Source: Apteryx mantelli (Eukaryota; Chordata; Aves; Apterygiformes; Apterygidae). Taken from it: 64,000 nucleotides of DNA. The notes under the pieces are model-generated. The model did no database searches and was not told the DNA's origin. It saw only the letters and a list, made by a program, of their open reading frames with translations. Both the position numbers and the translations under genes were made by a program. The number at the start of each line of letters is the position of its first letter. The stretch's first letter is position 1. Shown in pieces: positions 62,190-64,000 of this stretch. Where the stretch lies: NCBI RefSeq assembly GCF_036417845.1, contig NC_089980.1, positions 111,997,169-112,061,168 on the forward strand, in the 5' to 3' direction.

Positions 62190-64000
62190 CAGTGCACATC
62201 ATAATGCATATGTGGACCTTGACGTACTTGCAATGTAATGAAAAACCAAGCACTCAGCTGTTTGTGAAAAATAAAGCTCATTAATTAAGTGATCTTGAGA
62301 AAATAATGGCACAGAAAAATACTGATTTTAAGACTGGAGAAAGAAAAACTATTAGAAGCAAATTTATATGGAAAGCTTCCCTTTGGCTATCTAGTCCATC
62401 TGTCTTCTATCACACAGAAAAACTCAACAGAATGTTGAAACTCTGAGAAAAGTTTTATTGTTTTATTTGGAATTTTTGAGGTAAGCGCATGTAGTATAAG
62501 GCCTATAGCTCCATGATCAAAATCAGGCTTTCATACTGTGCTATTTTAAATACCAGTAAAACTAATTTAGCGTTTTGGCTCTTCAGCTAAAGGGAAATAT
62601 TTTATTACTGCTTTATTAGTGGTTCACATTTGTATAGCCCTTTTGGGGCAGAAATGTCAAAACAGTGTATGAACCTTGAAACTAAGCAATGCAGTGGAGA
62701 TAAAAGTCTTTTCTATCTTGTAATGTGTTGCTAGTAACATAGATTGTAATGGAGAGTCAAGAGTTTATTAAATATGAGATTATGAATCACATACAGACTT
62801 TTGTTTTCAAACTTTCTCAGTCTTTTCATCAATCTCTCGCTCTGAAGGAGTATAAACCTTATGTCAGAAAACTGATGAATGCGTGATTTACATTTCAGTA
62901 AAATGCTTTCAGGGATAGTTTTAAGGTTTGTTTTTTAATCAGAAGGTATTACAGTTGGAAATGATCAGCTCATGATTTTTCAGACTTCTACAGGGCTGGA
63001 TGTAGTAATTGACAGTGAAGATTTTGATCATGTTTTGGGACAAAATTCTGATGTTGCGAAATGTGAAAAAGAAGCTGCAGGTGATGTGAAGAAAATTATG
63101 CTTTCTGTTGGAACATTGTTTTAGCTGATACATTTTTAGATAATTCATGTGTTAAATAGAGATTTATTTTACGGTTTAGTGTAAATGAATGTAATTTACT
63201 CTAATTGTTATATTGCATGTGAATTTATTATTTGGATTAAATATCCTTATGAGAGAACGCTTCTCGACAGTTCTTACTATGAAAAGATAGATTTATTGAA
63301 TGCAAAAACTGCTAAAAGGTGTATTGGTAAGAAAACTGAGCTGGGTAGACATTTCTTCTTTGTTTGCCTGTTTTTTTGTCCACAGATGTTAGGTGTTTTG
63401 TATGGGAATAAAGGTGTTAGTTTATGAGTTTCTTGGAAAAAAAAAATTAAAAGCTTTGAATCCATGAGATGTGGACTGAAGCGCCAGAGGACGTTGGTGG
63501 AATGTTAGGTGAAACCCATAGGGAAATAATTCAACAGCAGCATCTGGAAAGGAACTGTATGTGGCTTTAGGGTTTACTTTTAATGTAAGTAGTTAAGATG
63601 AGATTAAATATAGGTGTTAGTATGTGAGAAATGGGGGAGAGAGCTAAATGATGAAGGTATATCATGTGGAATGCTAGGATTAGGAAGAAGATTTAACAGA
63701 ATCCATGGCTAATCACACCTGAATTTTTAAAAGCCTGGAAACATAATATGAATTGAACTATATGTTGGCGTCATGCAAAGCAAAACAGCTTACATGAAGA
63801 ATTTATTGGAAAAAAGAAGAGAGAGGATGGGCAAGTTCCTTGGCCCTGCTGTGTCTCATTTCTGCTTGAGTGGTATGAAGACGATGGAAAGTTAAGCTAC
63901 TAAGCCAGCTGGCTTTTGCCTGTACAGAGAAGAATCTACAGGTAATTGGGAATTGTCTCTTGTTTCTCTGTCGTTTTCTGATATTTGGGACTTGATTCAG

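Larger units (their letters stand above)
53774..64000 (+). other. probable first intron of the 53666 gene (open at the right)
   Basis: It starts with GTACCG after the exon. No later exon with both splice sites and protein-like sequence was found up to the window end, so the intron probably runs beyond it. Open frames at 54600-54908, 55705-56025 and 60808-61095 show no conserved-looking protein. Apart from the CR1 copies and simple repeats listed separately, 54560-57600 and 58080-64000 hold nothing I can name. Confidence 0.5.

Noticed and set aside
62380..62420. Phrase resembling a reversed CR1 end (tatctagtccatctg)
   Set aside because: Too short and without the neighbouring CR1 blocks. Could be chance.
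1..64000. CRISPR array, operon, prophage or biosynthetic cluster
   Set aside because: No regularly spaced repeats, no packed co-directional genes, and the repeat content is that of a bird genome.
1..64000. Endogenous retrovirus or DNA transposon
   Set aside because: No LTR pair, gag/pol-type motif or transposase motif could be recognised on either strand. Very old solo remnants cannot be excluded.

Overview
The window looks like 64 kb of bird nuclear DNA, mostly AT-rich and non-coding. The main evidence is the retrotransposon content. Every recognisable dispersed element is a CR1-type LINE or a CR1-associated relic. The youngest copies carry the avian CR1 3' end with its short octamer-like tail (attctgtgattctgtga). 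No Alu-, L1- or ERV-like sequence was recognised, and there is no bacterial-style gene packing, operon, CRISPR array or phage gene. Family assignments come from remembered consensus sequences, not from a database search.

Layout. Bases 1-600 are the endonuclease part of a CR1 ORF2, still in an open frame and running off the left edge. Bases 5470-6453 are the reverse-transcriptase end and 3' tail of another CR1 piece, broken by stops and small indels. From about 8.4 to 17.5 kb there are several much older CR1 pieces. Bases 24.6-45.6 kb hold three tRNA-like SINE relics, one old minus-strand CR1 tail, and several AT-rich stretches with developmental-enhancer-like motifs that may be conserved non-coding elements. 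The stretch from 0 to 53 kb contains no gene that I can support.

The only convincing host gene begins at about 53.06-54.05 kb. There a sharp, TATA-less CpG island with GC and CCAAT boxes precedes one coding exon at 53666-53773 on the + strand. It encodes 36 residues starting MGTVPSA, which fits an N-myristoylation signal, and ends at a clean CAG|GTACCG splice donor. I do not recognise the gene. The remaining 10 kb to the right is most simply its first intron, containing a young minus-strand CR1 tail, an old CR1 fragment and simple repeats.

I found no clear evidence of a novel biological system. The more useful leads are the unidentified myristoylated gene start and its in-frame upstream ATG, a perfect G-quadruplex motif just inside its first intron, the odd 3'-less CR1 piece at the left edge, and a few candidate regulatory elements that a multi-species alignment could confirm or reject.
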